Assembly: GCA_000525025.1 (NCBI GenBank)
Contig: JCKJ01000001.1
Location: 1,550,001 to 1,614,000, forward strand
Source of the DNA: Methylophilaceae bacterium 11
GTDB lineage: Bacteria; Pseudomonadota; Gammaproteobacteria; Burkholderiales; Methylophilaceae
Length of the DNA: 64,000 nucleotides
Reading direction: 5' to 3'
Shown here: positions 1 to 8,282 of the stretch, one piece after another
Layout of the letters: each line of letters starts with the position of its first letter
Numbering within the stretch: position 1 is the stretch's first letter
The notes under the pieces: generated by a model
What the model saw: the letters and a program-made list of their open reading frames with translations, nothing else
What the model was told of the DNA's origin: nothing
Database searches by the model: none
Made by a program: the position numbers and the translations under genes

Positions 1-606
1 ATAAATATAGCCGTTGGCCAATGGCGTATAGGCAATCCCCACGCCGTCAATCACTGGCACCACGGTAGGACCAATCTGATCGCTAGAACCAGTGGTCACT
101 CCCCTTAAGGTTAAAGAACCTGTTCTGGGGTTGCCATAGTTAAAATTCACGTTACCAATACGCTTTAGCACTTCTGTCGCGTTTGTCGCTTGGAAAATAT
201 TTAACTCCTCCCCACTCACAATCGAAACAGAAGCCGGTTTATCAGCCACTTTTTCTAATACACTTTTCCGACGGCTTGTCACAATCAATGCATCTAACTG
301 GTTGGCATCCTCGGCATTTACGGTTTTATCTTTGGCAGTGCCGTTACTATTTGCGTTAGTCTCTGCACTATCCGCCCCTGCATTGCTTGAGTTTGTCTGC
401 GTAGGTTGTTGTTTAGCAGTGGTGAGTTCTTGTTTTAATCGCGCAATTTCTTCACGGAGCTCGTTCACCAGTTGATCATCTGCCGCATAAACAGAAGTTG
501 ACGCAACAAATGTCAAACTTGCCACTAATGCACTGATTGTTTTAAGCCTGTAGCTGGGTACGGCTGTCGGTATTTTTTGTTCTGATTGTTTCTTTAGTTT
601 TTTCAC
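1..606 (-). CDS. TonB-dependent outer-membrane receptor, N-terminal part
   Basis: Outer-membrane receptor that would import a scarce ligand using TonB energy; only about 202 N-terminal codons are inside the window. The frame opens at a GTG after an AAGGGAAA-like ribosome site. A signal peptide (residues about 1-42, ending VYA) is followed by a short coiled-coil-like stretch (VNELREEIARLKQEL), a Ser/Asn/Ala-rich linker, then a TonB-box-like LDALIVTSRR and the start of the plug (VADKPASVSIVSGEEL, later TLRGVTTGSSDQIGPTVVPVIDG). The ligand cannot be read from this part. The exbB-exbD-tonB genes lie 4-6 kb away on the same strand, and a sigma-54 type promoter precedes the start. The heptad-like insert before the plug is typical of receptors with an extra N-terminal coiled coil. 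Confidence 0.88.
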   Translation of the reverse strand, partial: MKKLKKQSEQKIPTAVPSYRLKTISALVASLTFVASTSVYAADDQLVNELREEIARLKQELTTAKQQPTQTNSSNAGADSAETNANSNGTAKDKTVNAEDANQLDALIVTSRRKSVLEKVADKPASVSIVSGEELNIFQATNATEVLKRIGNVNFNYGNPRTGSLTLRGVTTGSSDQIGPTVVPVIDGVGIAYTPLANGYIY

Positions 607-646
607 TTCATTTTCCCTTTGATTGATGACTAATCAGAAGGGAAAT

Positions 647-662
647 AGCAACTAGCATTCCA
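647..662 (-). promoter_or_regulatory. Sigma-54 (-24/-12) promoter of the TonB-dependent receptor
   Basis: Read on the minus strand the site is TGGAATGCTAGTTGCT. It has GG and GC separated by exactly 10 bases and a TTGCT -12 box, close to the consensus TGGCAC-N5-TTGCW. It lies about 40 bases upstream of the GTG start. A sigma-54 activator is encoded in the same locus. The -24 half (GGAAT) is weaker than consensus. Confidence 0.6.
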
Positions 663-894
663 GAATTACCTGACCGCATTCATTATCAACACAACTATAT
701 GATTTATAACAATATATATTAATAATATGGAGTATTTTTTTGGCGTTGGATAAATGATTTTAAGCATTAATCTGCTAGATTTGGCACAGCACAAATACAG
801 CCTGCTGAATTTCAGGCAGTTATCTTATATAGATGTTAATTAACCTCAAAAAGCTGCAAGTTAACAACTTTTAAGTGCTAAGTAGTGAGTTTTA

Positions 895-933
895 ATGACA
901 ATAAAAAATGCCCAAAACTTAGTTTTGGGCATT
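895..933 (-). terminator. Rho-independent terminator after the first exported paralogue
   Basis: Perfect 13-bp arms (AATGCCCAAAACT / AGTTTTGGGCATT, 907-933) around a single central base, followed on the minus strand by TTTTTTATTG. It lies 25 bases past the stop of the gene at 959-1984. The rest of 607-958 holds the sigma-54 promoter and AT-rich sequence with no gene that I can support. Confidence 0.85.
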
Positions 934-958
934 CAGTCATACTAGAGCAGTTTTTTAT

Positions 959-1984
959 TTATTTAGGTCTAGCAGCGCCAATACCAAAACCGCCGTTGTT
1001 TTCTGTACAAATACGCTCTTCACGTTCTACGATTGGCTCTTTACCAGCGTGCGTGGCTAATCTAGCTTCAAAATGCCAACCATTTGGTTTGTCTTCATAG
1101 GTCCAAAGCCTTGCTGGAATCGTCACAGTAAATGGGCGTGTGTATACCGTTGGATCAGTAAACACCGCTTCATAGTTATAACGTTTACCATCATTGGAAA
1201 ATATATACTTTTCTTGAATCGTGCCGTTTTCGCTAATGAACTCTCCAGAGCGTCCAAACAAAGCTTTACCGTTGTGATTTTTAACATCCACCACCAAAGT
1301 ATTACCCTCCCAATGGCCACGTGAATCAGCATTCCATAACTTTATTTTTTCTGGCAAATGTGGCTTATTGTCCAAGTGAATAATACGTGTGCCATTATTG
1401 AAGAAAAACACCACATATCCCGGATACTGCGCGATCTCATAACCATGCCAATAAAAAGACTTGGGTACGCCACCAGGTGCGCAACGTGCTAAAGGTTCAA
1501 CGTATTTAGGTTCTGTTGGATTATGAAACCCCACTTGAAACTTCTTCACCTCTTCTAATGCCCATGGTTGAAAAGGTACTTGCCCATCGGCAGGATCACT
1601 CACGCGACTAGGTGCGCGATCTTCCCGCTTGCCTAACGGTGTGCGACGTGGCGCTGGATCATTTGGAATACCACCTTGTGGGTCCGTAAAGTTATTGTGA
1701 TTTGCAATAGTGTTTGACCAATGTCCACTAATATCTGGCTGACCATCCGCTAATTTCTTACCCGTCCATTTTCCTGAAGCAATCTTAGGAAAAGAGGTCT
1801 CATTCCTATAACTAGGGCCCTCTGCTGCTGCAGGCTGCGCTACTACAGCTTGCGGTTGCGGTTTTACTTCTTTCGTTTTAGCCTCATCCGCTGATATGGC
1901 CATCATGGGCGCAGTAGCAACAGCCAATATCAACAAATTTTTAATGCTAAGTTTTAGCTTATGATGACTTACATTATTTTTCAT
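959..1984 (-). CDS. Exported protein of the 'DGQPD-SG-W / GHWEGNTLVV' family, copy 1
   Basis: Function unknown. The 341-residue product has a signal peptide (charged start, hydrophobic residues about 15-30, cleavage near AISA-DE), a low-complexity Lys/Gln/Ala/Pro spacer to about residue 55, then a globular domain. Family marks are LADGQPDISGHWSNTI, ARCAPGGVPKSFYWHG, QYPGYVVF and DSRGHWEGNTLVVDV. From memory, families with these marks are abundant in Acidobacteria and other bacteria, are annotated only as hypothetical, and often sit beside DUF6152 genes, as here. It is a tandem duplicate of the gene at 2098-3114: they share long identical blocks across the C-terminal 280 residues. It is last in a minus-strand run with exbBD-tonB and ends at a clear terminator. 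Likely periplasmic. Confidence 0.8.
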   Translation of the reverse strand: MKNNVSHHKLKLSIKNLLILAVATAPMMAISADEAKTKEVKPQPQAVVAQPAAAEGPSYRNETSFPKIASGKWTGKKLADGQPDISGHWSNTIANHNNFTDPQGGIPNDPAPRRTPLGKREDRAPSRVSDPADGQVPFQPWALEEVKKFQVGFHNPTEPKYVEPLARCAPGGVPKSFYWHGYEIAQYPGYVVFFFNNGTRIIHLDNKPHLPEKIKLWNADSRGHWEGNTLVVDVKNHNGKALFGRSGEFISENGTIQEKYIFSNDGKRYNYEAVFTDPTVYTRPFTVTIPARLWTYEDKPNGWHFEARLATHAGKEPIVEREERICTENNGGFGIGAARPK

Positions 1985-2097
1985 ATTTCCTCTTATCGTA
2001 TTCAGTTCGCTTATATTCGGCTTAGTTGGGTATTAACCAAGCAGTACATTTAGTTAAATTTATAATCTGTGGTTACTACGTTGGTATTTGCAAGGAA

Positions 2098-3114
2098 TTA
2101 TCTCTGCGCAGAACCTATTCCAAAACCGCCATTGTTTTCATGACAAATGCGTTCATCGTGCTCCAGGATTTGTGTTTTTCCAGCATGCTTTGCCCAACGC
2201 GCTTCTAAATTCCAGCCATCCGTTTCTTCCGCACGGGTATATTTAATGGCAGGTATTGTGATGGTAAATGGTCGCGTATACACCGTTGGATCGGTAAAGG
2301 TGCCTACATAGTTATAGCGTGACCCATCATTAGCAAAAATATACTTTTCTTTAATGGTGGCATTCTCGCTTATAAACTCACCTGAGCGGCCGAATAGAGC
2401 TTTACCATTATGGTTGCTCACATCGACGACTAAGGTGTTGCCTTCCCAATGACCACGCGAGTCACCATTCCACAATTTAAGCTTTTCTGGCAAATGAGGC
2501 TTGCTTTCATCCAAATGAATAATGCGTGAGCCGTTATCAAATACAAACACCACATAGCCTGGATATTGCAAAATGTCGTAGCCATGCCAATAAAGAGATT
2601 TTGGTACACCGCCGGGCGCACAACGTGCGTTAGGCTCTACGTGTCCAGGATAGGTAGGGTTGTGAAAGCCTACCTGAAACTCTTTCACCTTAGCTAAGGC
2701 CCACGGCTGAAATGGGAACTGACCATCAGTAGGATCACTGACCCGGCTAGGTGCACGTTGCTCTCTTGGCCCTAAAGGTGTTCGTCTAGCCTCACCGATA
2801 ACGCCACCTTGTGGGTCTGTCAAATTGCCATGATTACCAATTGTGTTAGACCAGAAACCACTTACATCCGGCTGGCCGTCAGATAGTTTGGGTCCAGTCC
2901 ATTCACCTGAAGCAATCGTAGGAAATGATTTTTCACGTGGTCTTCTAGTTTGCGCAGGAGGTGCAGTTTCTACAGGTTTGGCTGCAGGCTTTTTCTCTTG
3001 CGCCGGCGACGTTGTGTTTTCATCTGCCGCAACGCTCACTAGCGAAGCGCTCATTAAAGCACTCAACATTAAGTTACAAAATGCGTGCTGCCGCTTTCCT
3101 AGATTGCTATCCAT
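2098..3114 (-). CDS. Exported protein of the 'DGQPD-SG-W / GHWEGNTLVV' family, copy 2
   Basis: Closest relative of the preceding entry, 338 residues, function unknown. It has a signal peptide ending near VSVAADE, a Pro/Ala/Lys linker (residues about 35-58), then the shared domain: LSDGQPDVSGFWSNTI, QGGVIGEARRTPLG, ARCAPGGVPKSLYWHG, QYPGYVVFVFDNG, DSRGHWEGNTLVVDV. Both copies carry conserved single Cys residues near ARCAPGG and ERICxENNGG, so one disulphide is possible. About 113 bases separate it from copy 1 and 51 bases from copy 3. No promoter-like element is obvious in the short spacers, so co-transcription is likely. Confidence 0.8.
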   Translation of the reverse strand: MDSNLGKRQHAFCNLMLSALMSASLVSVAADENTTSPAQEKKPAAKPVETAPPAQTRRPREKSFPTIASGEWTGPKLSDGQPDVSGFWSNTIGNHGNLTDPQGGVIGEARRTPLGPREQRAPSRVSDPTDGQFPFQPWALAKVKEFQVGFHNPTYPGHVEPNARCAPGGVPKSLYWHGYDILQYPGYVVFVFDNGSRIIHLDESKPHLPEKLKLWNGDSRGHWEGNTLVVDVSNHNGKALFGRSGEFISENATIKEKYIFANDGSRYNYVGTFTDPTVYTRPFTITIPAIKYTRAEETDGWNLEARWAKHAGKTQILEHDERICHENNGGFGIGSAQR

Positions 3115-3165
3115 ATTGGCCTCTTTTTATTCTTAAATGACGAGATATTTAGGCGCATACGTACC

Positions 3166-3978
3166 CTATTTTTTATCCGGTTTTGGTGGGTAGTATTGGT
3201 CGTAATCTAGGGTGTAGCGGTAATCTTCAATCAACTGGAAATTCTTTTCACGATGGCGATGCAAAATCACGCTGATATTCCATGGCTTACTGAACACCTG
3301 CGCATCGGTTAAAGTGGCTTTGTATTCAATGGTGTTTGGGTCAAGAAACTTCCAACGCTCTACCACTTGCAACGCATCGCTATGAAAGTTACCAGAGCGA
3401 TCTAGCCAAGTTTTATCGTTGAAATGCTTCACATCTACCACCAAGGTATCACCTTCCCACTTACCGCGTGAGTCACCTAACCACCAATCATTCGGGTCTT
3501 CTGGATGCTCGGTATTATTGGTGTGAATGGTACGGACTGAGTGACCGAACTGATGCACAATATTCAAATCACGTGCGCGTTGAAAAATCTGAAATGGCTC
3601 TGGATAATATATTCCACGTGGTACACCCAAGGTAAACCCTTTTAACGCAGGGTCATCGGTGGCTCTGTTTTCAAAGTTTTTCTTTCTTTGCTCTAACGCT
3701 TTTGGCAAGTAAGGAATCTCACCGCCCTCTACAATGCCAGGACCCGGCGGCGCGTCTTTGCGATTTGAGTGCGGCTCTAAATCGTAATCTGCTGCGCTGG
3801 TGGTTTGCCATATCCCTGAAAAATCAGGCTTACCATTGGCCAAACGCGGTATCTTTGTAGCGTCATGGGCATCGGCGTTACTTGTGACTAATGAAAAGGC
3901 AAATACATGGGTCAGTAATAACAAGGTGAGACCAATTTTTTTAAACCACGATGGGTTCTTTATTGCTGCTGTGTTCAA
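3166..3978 (-). CDS. Exported protein of the same family, diverged copy 3
   Basis: Function unknown; 270 residues. The start is TTG: no ATG is available in the frame and a GGAG ribosome site (3986-3989) lies 7 bases upstream of it. A signal peptide ends near ADAHD. The domain is shorter than in the two neighbours but keeps LANGKPDFSGIWQ, GVPRGIYYPEPFQIFQ, GDSRGKWEGDTLVVDV and a TDAQVFSKPWN block that matches TDPTVYTRPF in the other two. The Cys in ARCAPGG is missing, as is the C-terminal ENNGG tail. This copy resembles the commoner form of the family, so the two longer copies probably arose from a local duplication. Confidence 0.8.
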   Translation of the reverse strand: MNTAAIKNPSWFKKIGLTLLLLTHVFAFSLVTSNADAHDATKIPRLANGKPDFSGIWQTTSAADYDLEPHSNRKDAPPGPGIVEGGEIPYLPKALEQRKKNFENRATDDPALKGFTLGVPRGIYYPEPFQIFQRARDLNIVHQFGHSVRTIHTNNTEHPEDPNDWWLGDSRGKWEGDTLVVDVKHFNDKTWLDRSGNFHSDALQVVERWKFLDPNTIEYKATLTDAQVFSKPWNISVILHRHREKNFQLIEDYRYTLDYDQYYPPKPDKK

Positions 3979-4011
3979 GAAAATTCTCCAGTACTGAGTG
4001 AGTTGTTATTA

Positions 4012-4431
4012 TTAATTTGTGGCTGGTTGAACTGTTGGCGCATCTTGTGCACCGCCAGTTTTCACGGTGCGTCCATCAGCAAAAGTACTTTCCACTGCAT
4101 AGCCGTAATTTTGTCCGCTTTTTGATTTGTAGCCGCTAATGGTAATTTCTGTCCCTACGGCCAATGTTTTTTTAGTCACGCCTTTTTCTTTTAAGCTAAA
4201 TGGCGCACCAAACTCAAAGCCCCAGTTGGTCACTTTGCCATCTGGCCCAGTCACATCTAGGTATAACCAGCTATGTGGATTCACTAACTCAAACTTGGTC
4301 ACTACGCCTTTCACAGTGACCGGCTTTGCTGCATCAAACTCAGCTGAGAATGCGTGATGCGCATTTGCTGGTAAAGCCCCTGCAACTACACCAAGAACAG
4401 CCAACGCACCTACTATTGTTTTACTAGACAT
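4012..4431 (-). CDS. DUF6152 family exported protein
   Basis: The 139-residue product has a signal peptide ending ANA-HHAFSAEFD. The mature protein opens with the HHAFSAEFD-x-KPVTVKGVVTKFELVNPHSWLYLDV pattern of DUF6152, a small OB-fold-like beta domain. The HH pair at the predicted mature N-terminus, plus later NPHSW, could bind a metal; that is inference. DUF6152 genes commonly neighbour the GxWEGxTLVV family, which is the case here (three copies immediately downstream). The start is an ATG. The 76-base gap to exbD (4432-4507) is AT-rich with no clear promoter. Confidence 0.85.
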   Translation of the reverse strand: MSSKTIVGALAVLGVVAGALPANAHHAFSAEFDAAKPVTVKGVVTKFELVNPHSWLYLDVTGPDGKVTNWGFEFGAPFSLKEKGVTKKTLAVGTEITISGYKSKSGQNYGYAVESTFADGRTVKTGGAQDAPTVQPATN

Positions 4432-4507
4432 TTGTTTTTTTCCTAACGATTAAAATATTATTGTGAAAAATGTTAAAACGCATCTGATTAGCAATCCGTG
4501 CTAACCC

Positions 4508-4915
4508 CTATTGATTTTGCGTGAGCACTGCAAGCTTGGTAACGCCAGCACGCTCTATCACTGCCATGACTTTGGCCACACTGCCATACTTCACAGCCTC
4601 ATCAGAGCTCAGGTGATACACTTGGTCTGGGTTAGCAGCTTGTTTTGCAATTAACTCGGCCTCCAATTGAGGCAACTCCACCTGGGTTTGATTAATAAAA
4701 GCATTGCCTTCAACATTCACGCTAATCGTAATCGGCTTACTTGGCTCAGGCGGTTTTGTCGCTGCCGTTTTAGGTAAGTTGACTTGAATCGCATTGGTCA
4801 TGACTGGCACAGTCACAATGAAAGCCACCAGTAACACCAACATCACATCCACTAATGGCGTGACGTTGATTTCACTCATGACGTCATCACCATCACTTTG
4901 AGTAGAAAAAGCCAT
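4508..4915 (-). CDS. exbD: ExbD-type biopolymer transport protein
   Basis: Subunit of the ExbB-ExbD-TonB proton-driven motor in the inner membrane. The 135-residue product has the standard ExbD/TolR layout: a short cytoplasmic start, MSEINVTPLVDVMLVLLVAFIV with the membrane Asp essential for proton use, then a periplasmic domain (residues about 45-130). Its ATG overlaps the exbB stop (TAATG), so the two are translationally coupled. Gene order tonB-exbB-exbD and the nearby receptor make it a TonB rather than a Tol system. Confidence 0.93.
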   Translation of the reverse strand: MAFSTQSDGDDVMSEINVTPLVDVMLVLLVAFIVTVPVMTNAIQVNLPKTAATKPPEPSKPITISVNVEGNAFINQTQVELPQLEAELIAKQAANPDQVYHLSSDEAVKYGSVAKVMAVIERAGVTKLAVLTQNQ

Positions 4916-5637
4916 TATGCAACCGCTCCTTTTAAGGTATGCACTACGCCAGCACTTGAGGCATCCGCTTTACCATTCGCATCGACTACTTTGCGGTATG
5001 AAACACGGCGTAATACTTTGATTAAGTCTTCAGCAAAATCATCTAAGTTGTTGCTGCTTGTTTTTAAACGTCTTAAGAAAAAGTTATAAGCAAGCACAGC
5101 CGGAACAGCTACAGCAATACCAACGCCAGTGGCTAACAAAGCTTCACCAATTGGGCCAGCAACCACATCTAAGCTGGCAGTGCCAGATTTACTGATATCT
5201 GTTAACGCGTGCATGATGCCCCACACTGTGCCGAACAAACCCACGAACGGTGATGTACTGCCGATACTCGCCAATACCACTAGCCCACTTTCACGCGTTA
5301 CACGCTCCTTTTGGATTTGTTGACGCAGAGAGCGCTCAAGCACCTCTTGGCGATCACCAGAGTGGCGCAAGTCGTCTACTGAATCTGCTTCATTCAGCGC
5401 ATGAAAACCTACTTGCGCAACGCGATACACCGGGCCATTAAACCCTTCAAGATTTGCAGCTGCCTGTAAATCTTTGGCTGCCCAGAAAGCTGCTCTAAAC
5501 TTATTATTTTCCCGACGCATTCTCCAGACTTGAATCGTCTTGAGTAGGACAATCGTCCAAGTAACGACCGAAGCCAGAATCAGGGAAACTAAAACACCTA
5601 CTACGATGGGTGATGCATTTGGATCTAAATTAAACAT
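4915..5637 (-). CDS. exbB: ExbB-type MotA/TolQ/ExbB proton channel protein
   Basis: Inner-membrane channel partner of ExbD. The 240-residue product has a first membrane segment at about 13-33, a cytoplasmic loop with RESGLVVLASIGSTSPFVGLFGTVWGI, and two further membrane segments (about 135-155 and 167-190, ATGVGIAVAVPAVLAYN). The GLFGTVWGIM and GEAL-ATGVGI-AVPAVLAYN blocks are the family signature. The order tonB-exbB-exbD, with 33 bases from tonB and a TAATG junction with exbD, points to one operon. Confidence 0.94.
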   Translation of the reverse strand: MFNLDPNASPIVVGVLVSLILASVVTWTIVLLKTIQVWRMRRENNKFRAAFWAAKDLQAAANLEGFNGPVYRVAQVGFHALNEADSVDDLRHSGDRQEVLERSLRQQIQKERVTRESGLVVLASIGSTSPFVGLFGTVWGIMHALTDISKSGTASLDVVAGPIGEALLATGVGIAVAVPAVLAYNFFLRRLKTSSNNLDDFAEDLIKVLRRVSYRKVVDANGKADASSAGVVHTLKGAVA

Positions 5638-5670
5638 TTTTTCTTACCTCACTTATATATTCAGAAATAA

Positions 5671-6471
5671 TTACTCTTCAGCTTTAAACACAATCGGCAC
5701 GGTTGCCCACCCATCTATCGGCGTGCTTCCACGTTTTGATGGGACAAACGTCCATTTTTGTACTGCAGATACTGCAGACTCATCTAGTGCTTTATGTCCA
5801 CTTGATTTTTTTACAGCTACACTTTCAACAGAACCATTTGCCAGTACACGAACACGCAGTATCACCGTCCCACCCTTACCCTGCCGTTGAGCGGACGCTG
5901 GGTATTCCGGTTTAGGGTTGTTTAAATAGCCAGCATTTGCTGAGGCCTCCGTCACAGGCTCCTCAACCACGGGTGCTGGCGGAGGCGCTGGTGGTGTTGG
6001 CACTTCGGCTGCCACTACAGGTCCAGGAGAAACTGGTGCTTGCGTGTTCTCCTGCACCACGATGTCATTTGGCGCAATGTCTTGCGTTGCCACAGGTGTT
6101 CTCAAAGCTGGCGGTGGTGGTGCCTTTTGGACTTTAGGTGGCGGAGGTGGTTTTGGCGGCTCCACAGGTGGCGGAGGCGGCGGCTCAATTTCCGGCTTGA
6201 TAAACTCAATCGCCACTTCATGCTTTTTAATGGGTGCAGAAGGCGTTTGATCTCGATTGACGTATAGCAAAATTAAGACTGCGTGCAAGCCGATGATGGC
6301 AACAATCGCCCAATACTTAGCACTTGATTTCTCTTTGCTACTAAGCGCCTTTGCTAAGCGCAATTGGGATAACTTTAAACGCTCAGCATGCTGCCCCGAA
6401 GATTCATTCGATTGAATAAACCCCACGCCATCCAGTGGTGTAGTGATATAAGAATTTAATGAATTTGACAT
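5671..6471 (-). CDS. tonB: TonB energy-transducing protein
   Basis: Links the ExbB-ExbD motor to outer-membrane receptors. The chosen ATG lies two codons inside a longer TTG-started frame and gives 266 residues. An N-terminal cytoplasmic stretch of about 55 residues, longer than usual, precedes one membrane segment (YWAIVAIIGLHAVLILLYV). A Pro-rich periplasmic spacer (PPPPPPVEPPKPPPPPK onwards, residues about 95-165) leads to the TonB C-terminal domain (NPKPEYPASAQRQGKGGTV, ending DGWATVPIVFKAEE). It is the first gene after a well-formed sigma-54 promoter. Confidence 0.93.
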   Translation of the reverse strand: MSNSLNSYITTPLDGVGFIQSNESSGQHAERLKLSQLRLAKALSSKEKSSAKYWAIVAIIGLHAVLILLYVNRDQTPSAPIKKHEVAIEFIKPEIEPPPPPPVEPPKPPPPPKVQKAPPPPALRTPVATQDIAPNDIVVQENTQAPVSPGPVVAAEVPTPPAPPPAPVVEEPVTEASANAGYLNNPKPEYPASAQRQGKGGTVILRVRVLANGSVESVAVKKSSGHKALDESAVSAVQKWTFVPSKRGSTPIDGWATVPIVFKAEE

Positions 6472-6630
6472 GATCAATGCCCTAACGAAGCACGCGCAAA
6501 CTCACCACCAACCAACAAAACCTCCTTGAAAGACTGCGTTAAAAATAATATTAATTGTTTGTTTTCTTCTAAACGTGTATTCAACATAGCAACTACCACT
6601 TCATATAAGAATTTAAATCAGCCATACATT

Positions 6631-6646
6631 AGCAATCGTTATGCCA
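6631..6646 (-). promoter_or_regulatory. Sigma-54 (-24/-12) promoter of tonB-exbB-exbD
   Basis: On the minus strand the site reads TGGCATAACGATTGCT, matching the TGGCAY-N5-TTGCW consensus with GG-N10-GC spacing. It sits about 160 bases before the tonB ATG and just past the terminator of the sigma-54 activator gene. The long leader leaves room for further control. Confidence 0.75.
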
Positions 6647-6822
6647 ACTAAATTTTTATTTAAAATCATATAGTTATAAAACATGCAACCAATATACATT
6701 CTATAGTTGTTGCCTCAGATACAACTTACTGAATCTGCTGCTTCAATATCAACAGCTGGAAATCATGAGAAAAACCGTTGAATACGCTTTGCTAGCGCCA
6801 AGTCTTTAAAAGCGATAGATAC

Positions 6823-6857
6823 AAAAAAACCCGCATTTAATTTTATTAAAGCGGGTT
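6823..6857 (-). terminator. Rho-independent terminator after the sigma-54 activator
   Basis: AACCCGC...GCGGGTT arms extended by an AT-rich TTTAAT/ATTAAA stem, followed on the minus strand by a run of seven T. It separates the activator gene from the tonB promoter. Confidence 0.85.
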
Positions 6858-6889
6858 AGAGCAATTGCAGATGATGTTTGAATTATGGA

Positions 6890-7981
6890 TTATTGAATGG
6901 TACCAAACTGCTTGAGCAATGCGCGTAATACGTTGCGACTAATGCCAAGTACTCTAGCAGTTTGCACTTGATTGCTTTTGCAATACTCATACGTTTGCAA
7001 CACTACTTTTTGAATAAATAAATCATAAAGCTGATCGGGCTCTTGTCGAATTAAATCATTGATTGATTTTTCTAATCGCTGATCTGAAGATAGCGCATGT
7101 TCACCATCTGATACATGCGTCTGCTGTATAGAAGGCAGATTGAGATCAAACGGCTTTAATGTTTTCCCATCGCAGACCAGTAGCGCCCGATGAATCACAT
7201 TTTCAAGCTCACGAATATTGCCTGGCCATGGATACTCAATGAGATGCTTTAATGTATCTGAAGTGAGCTCCGGCTTAACCGTATGCAAGCGATTGCGATA
7301 GACCTCAAGAAAGTGTTCAACCAAAGGCAATATATCGCCCCTGCGCTCTCTTAAAGGTGGAATCTCAATCGGCACTACTTTAATACGGTAATACAAGTCT
7401 TCCCTAAAACGGCCTGCATTCACCGCCTCGGTGAGATTGACATTGGTGGCTGCGATCAATCTAACATCAATCGGAATTGGCTTCCGTGACCCAATAGGAA
7501 TGACTTCACGCTCTTGCAGTACTCTTAACAATTTCACTTGTGTAGACAATGGTAAATCACCGATTTCATCTAAGAACAAAGTACCGCCATTCGCCGTTTC
7601 AAACCATCCTTTTTTAGAGCCCACTGCACCGGTAAAGGCACCTCGCTCATATCCGAACAACTCACTCTCAACTAAAGTTTCTGAAAAAGCGCCACAATTA
7701 ATCGCCGCAAACGGTCCTTCTCTACGCGGGCTAAGGTTATGCAAATGCCTTGCCACCAACTCTTTACCAGTGCCCGTTTCTCCTTTTATCAGCGCAGTAG
7801 CATTACTAGGCGCCACTTTTTCAATCAGAGATAATAGCTGCTGTGATTTTTCATCAGCAAATATGAGCGCGCTAGCACGTATTGAAAGGCTAATTTGCTG
7901 TGGATTCGGGAATTGGATAATCGACTTTTTTGTCCAGTCAGATTCCGAGCTAATCGCCTTATCAAATTGAATTCCGTGCAT
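6890..7981 (-). CDS. Sigma-54-dependent transcriptional activator without a sensor domain
   Basis: AAA+ bacterial enhancer-binding protein that remodels sigma-54 RNA polymerase by ATP hydrolysis. The ATG at 7981 was chosen over an upstream TTG (8002); neither has a good ribosome site. The 363-residue product has a 40-residue N-terminus with no REC, GAF or PAS domain. The AAA+ domain has Walker A GETGTGKE, the sigma-54 contact loop GAFTGA, Walker B GGTLFLDEIGDLP, and WPGNIRELENVIHRAL. A Fis-type helix-turn-helix sits at the C-terminus (QTARVLGISRNVLRALLKQF). With no sensor it may be controlled by a partner protein, by level or by nucleotide. The two sigma-54 motifs at 647 and 6631 are likely targets. 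Confidence 0.92.
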   Translation of the reverse strand: MHGIQFDKAISSESDWTKKSIIQFPNPQQISLSIRASALIFADEKSQQLLSLIEKVAPSNATALIKGETGTGKELVARHLHNLSPRREGPFAAINCGAFSETLVESELFGYERGAFTGAVGSKKGWFETANGGTLFLDEIGDLPLSTQVKLLRVLQEREVIPIGSRKPIPIDVRLIAATNVNLTEAVNAGRFREDLYYRIKVVPIEIPPLRERRGDILPLVEHFLEVYRNRLHTVKPELTSDTLKHLIEYPWPGNIRELENVIHRALLVCDGKTLKPFDLNLPSIQQTHVSDGEHALSSDQRLEKSINDLIRQEPDQLYDLFIQKVVLQTYEYCKSNQVQTARVLGISRNVLRALLKQFGTIQ

Positions 7982-8282
7982 TTTTTTATCAACTAAAAAC
8001 AAAACGGAAATGTATCACCAAGCAAATATATTATTAAATAATATTAAATTATACTTTTATAACAAAAAAGAATATAACTGCAGAAATAAAACATACCTCG
8101 TTGAACACGTTCTTGAATGTCTTTTTGACAGCTATCCAAACGGACTTCTGAACCTTGAATGCAATGGTCTAGTGAACCCAGCTGTTCTGCTCTATGTTAA
8201 AACACGGGCGTTTATTTTTAAACCGCCAGCAAATACAGAAGTAGATTGGGTAATCAGGTGTTGATACAGTCTTATTAAATGC

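Noticed and set aside
8010-8264. Plus-strand 84-codon frame between the sigma-54 activator and the propeller gene
   Set aside because: No ribosome site, unusual composition, no recognisable domain; the stretch is probably the upstream region of the activator.
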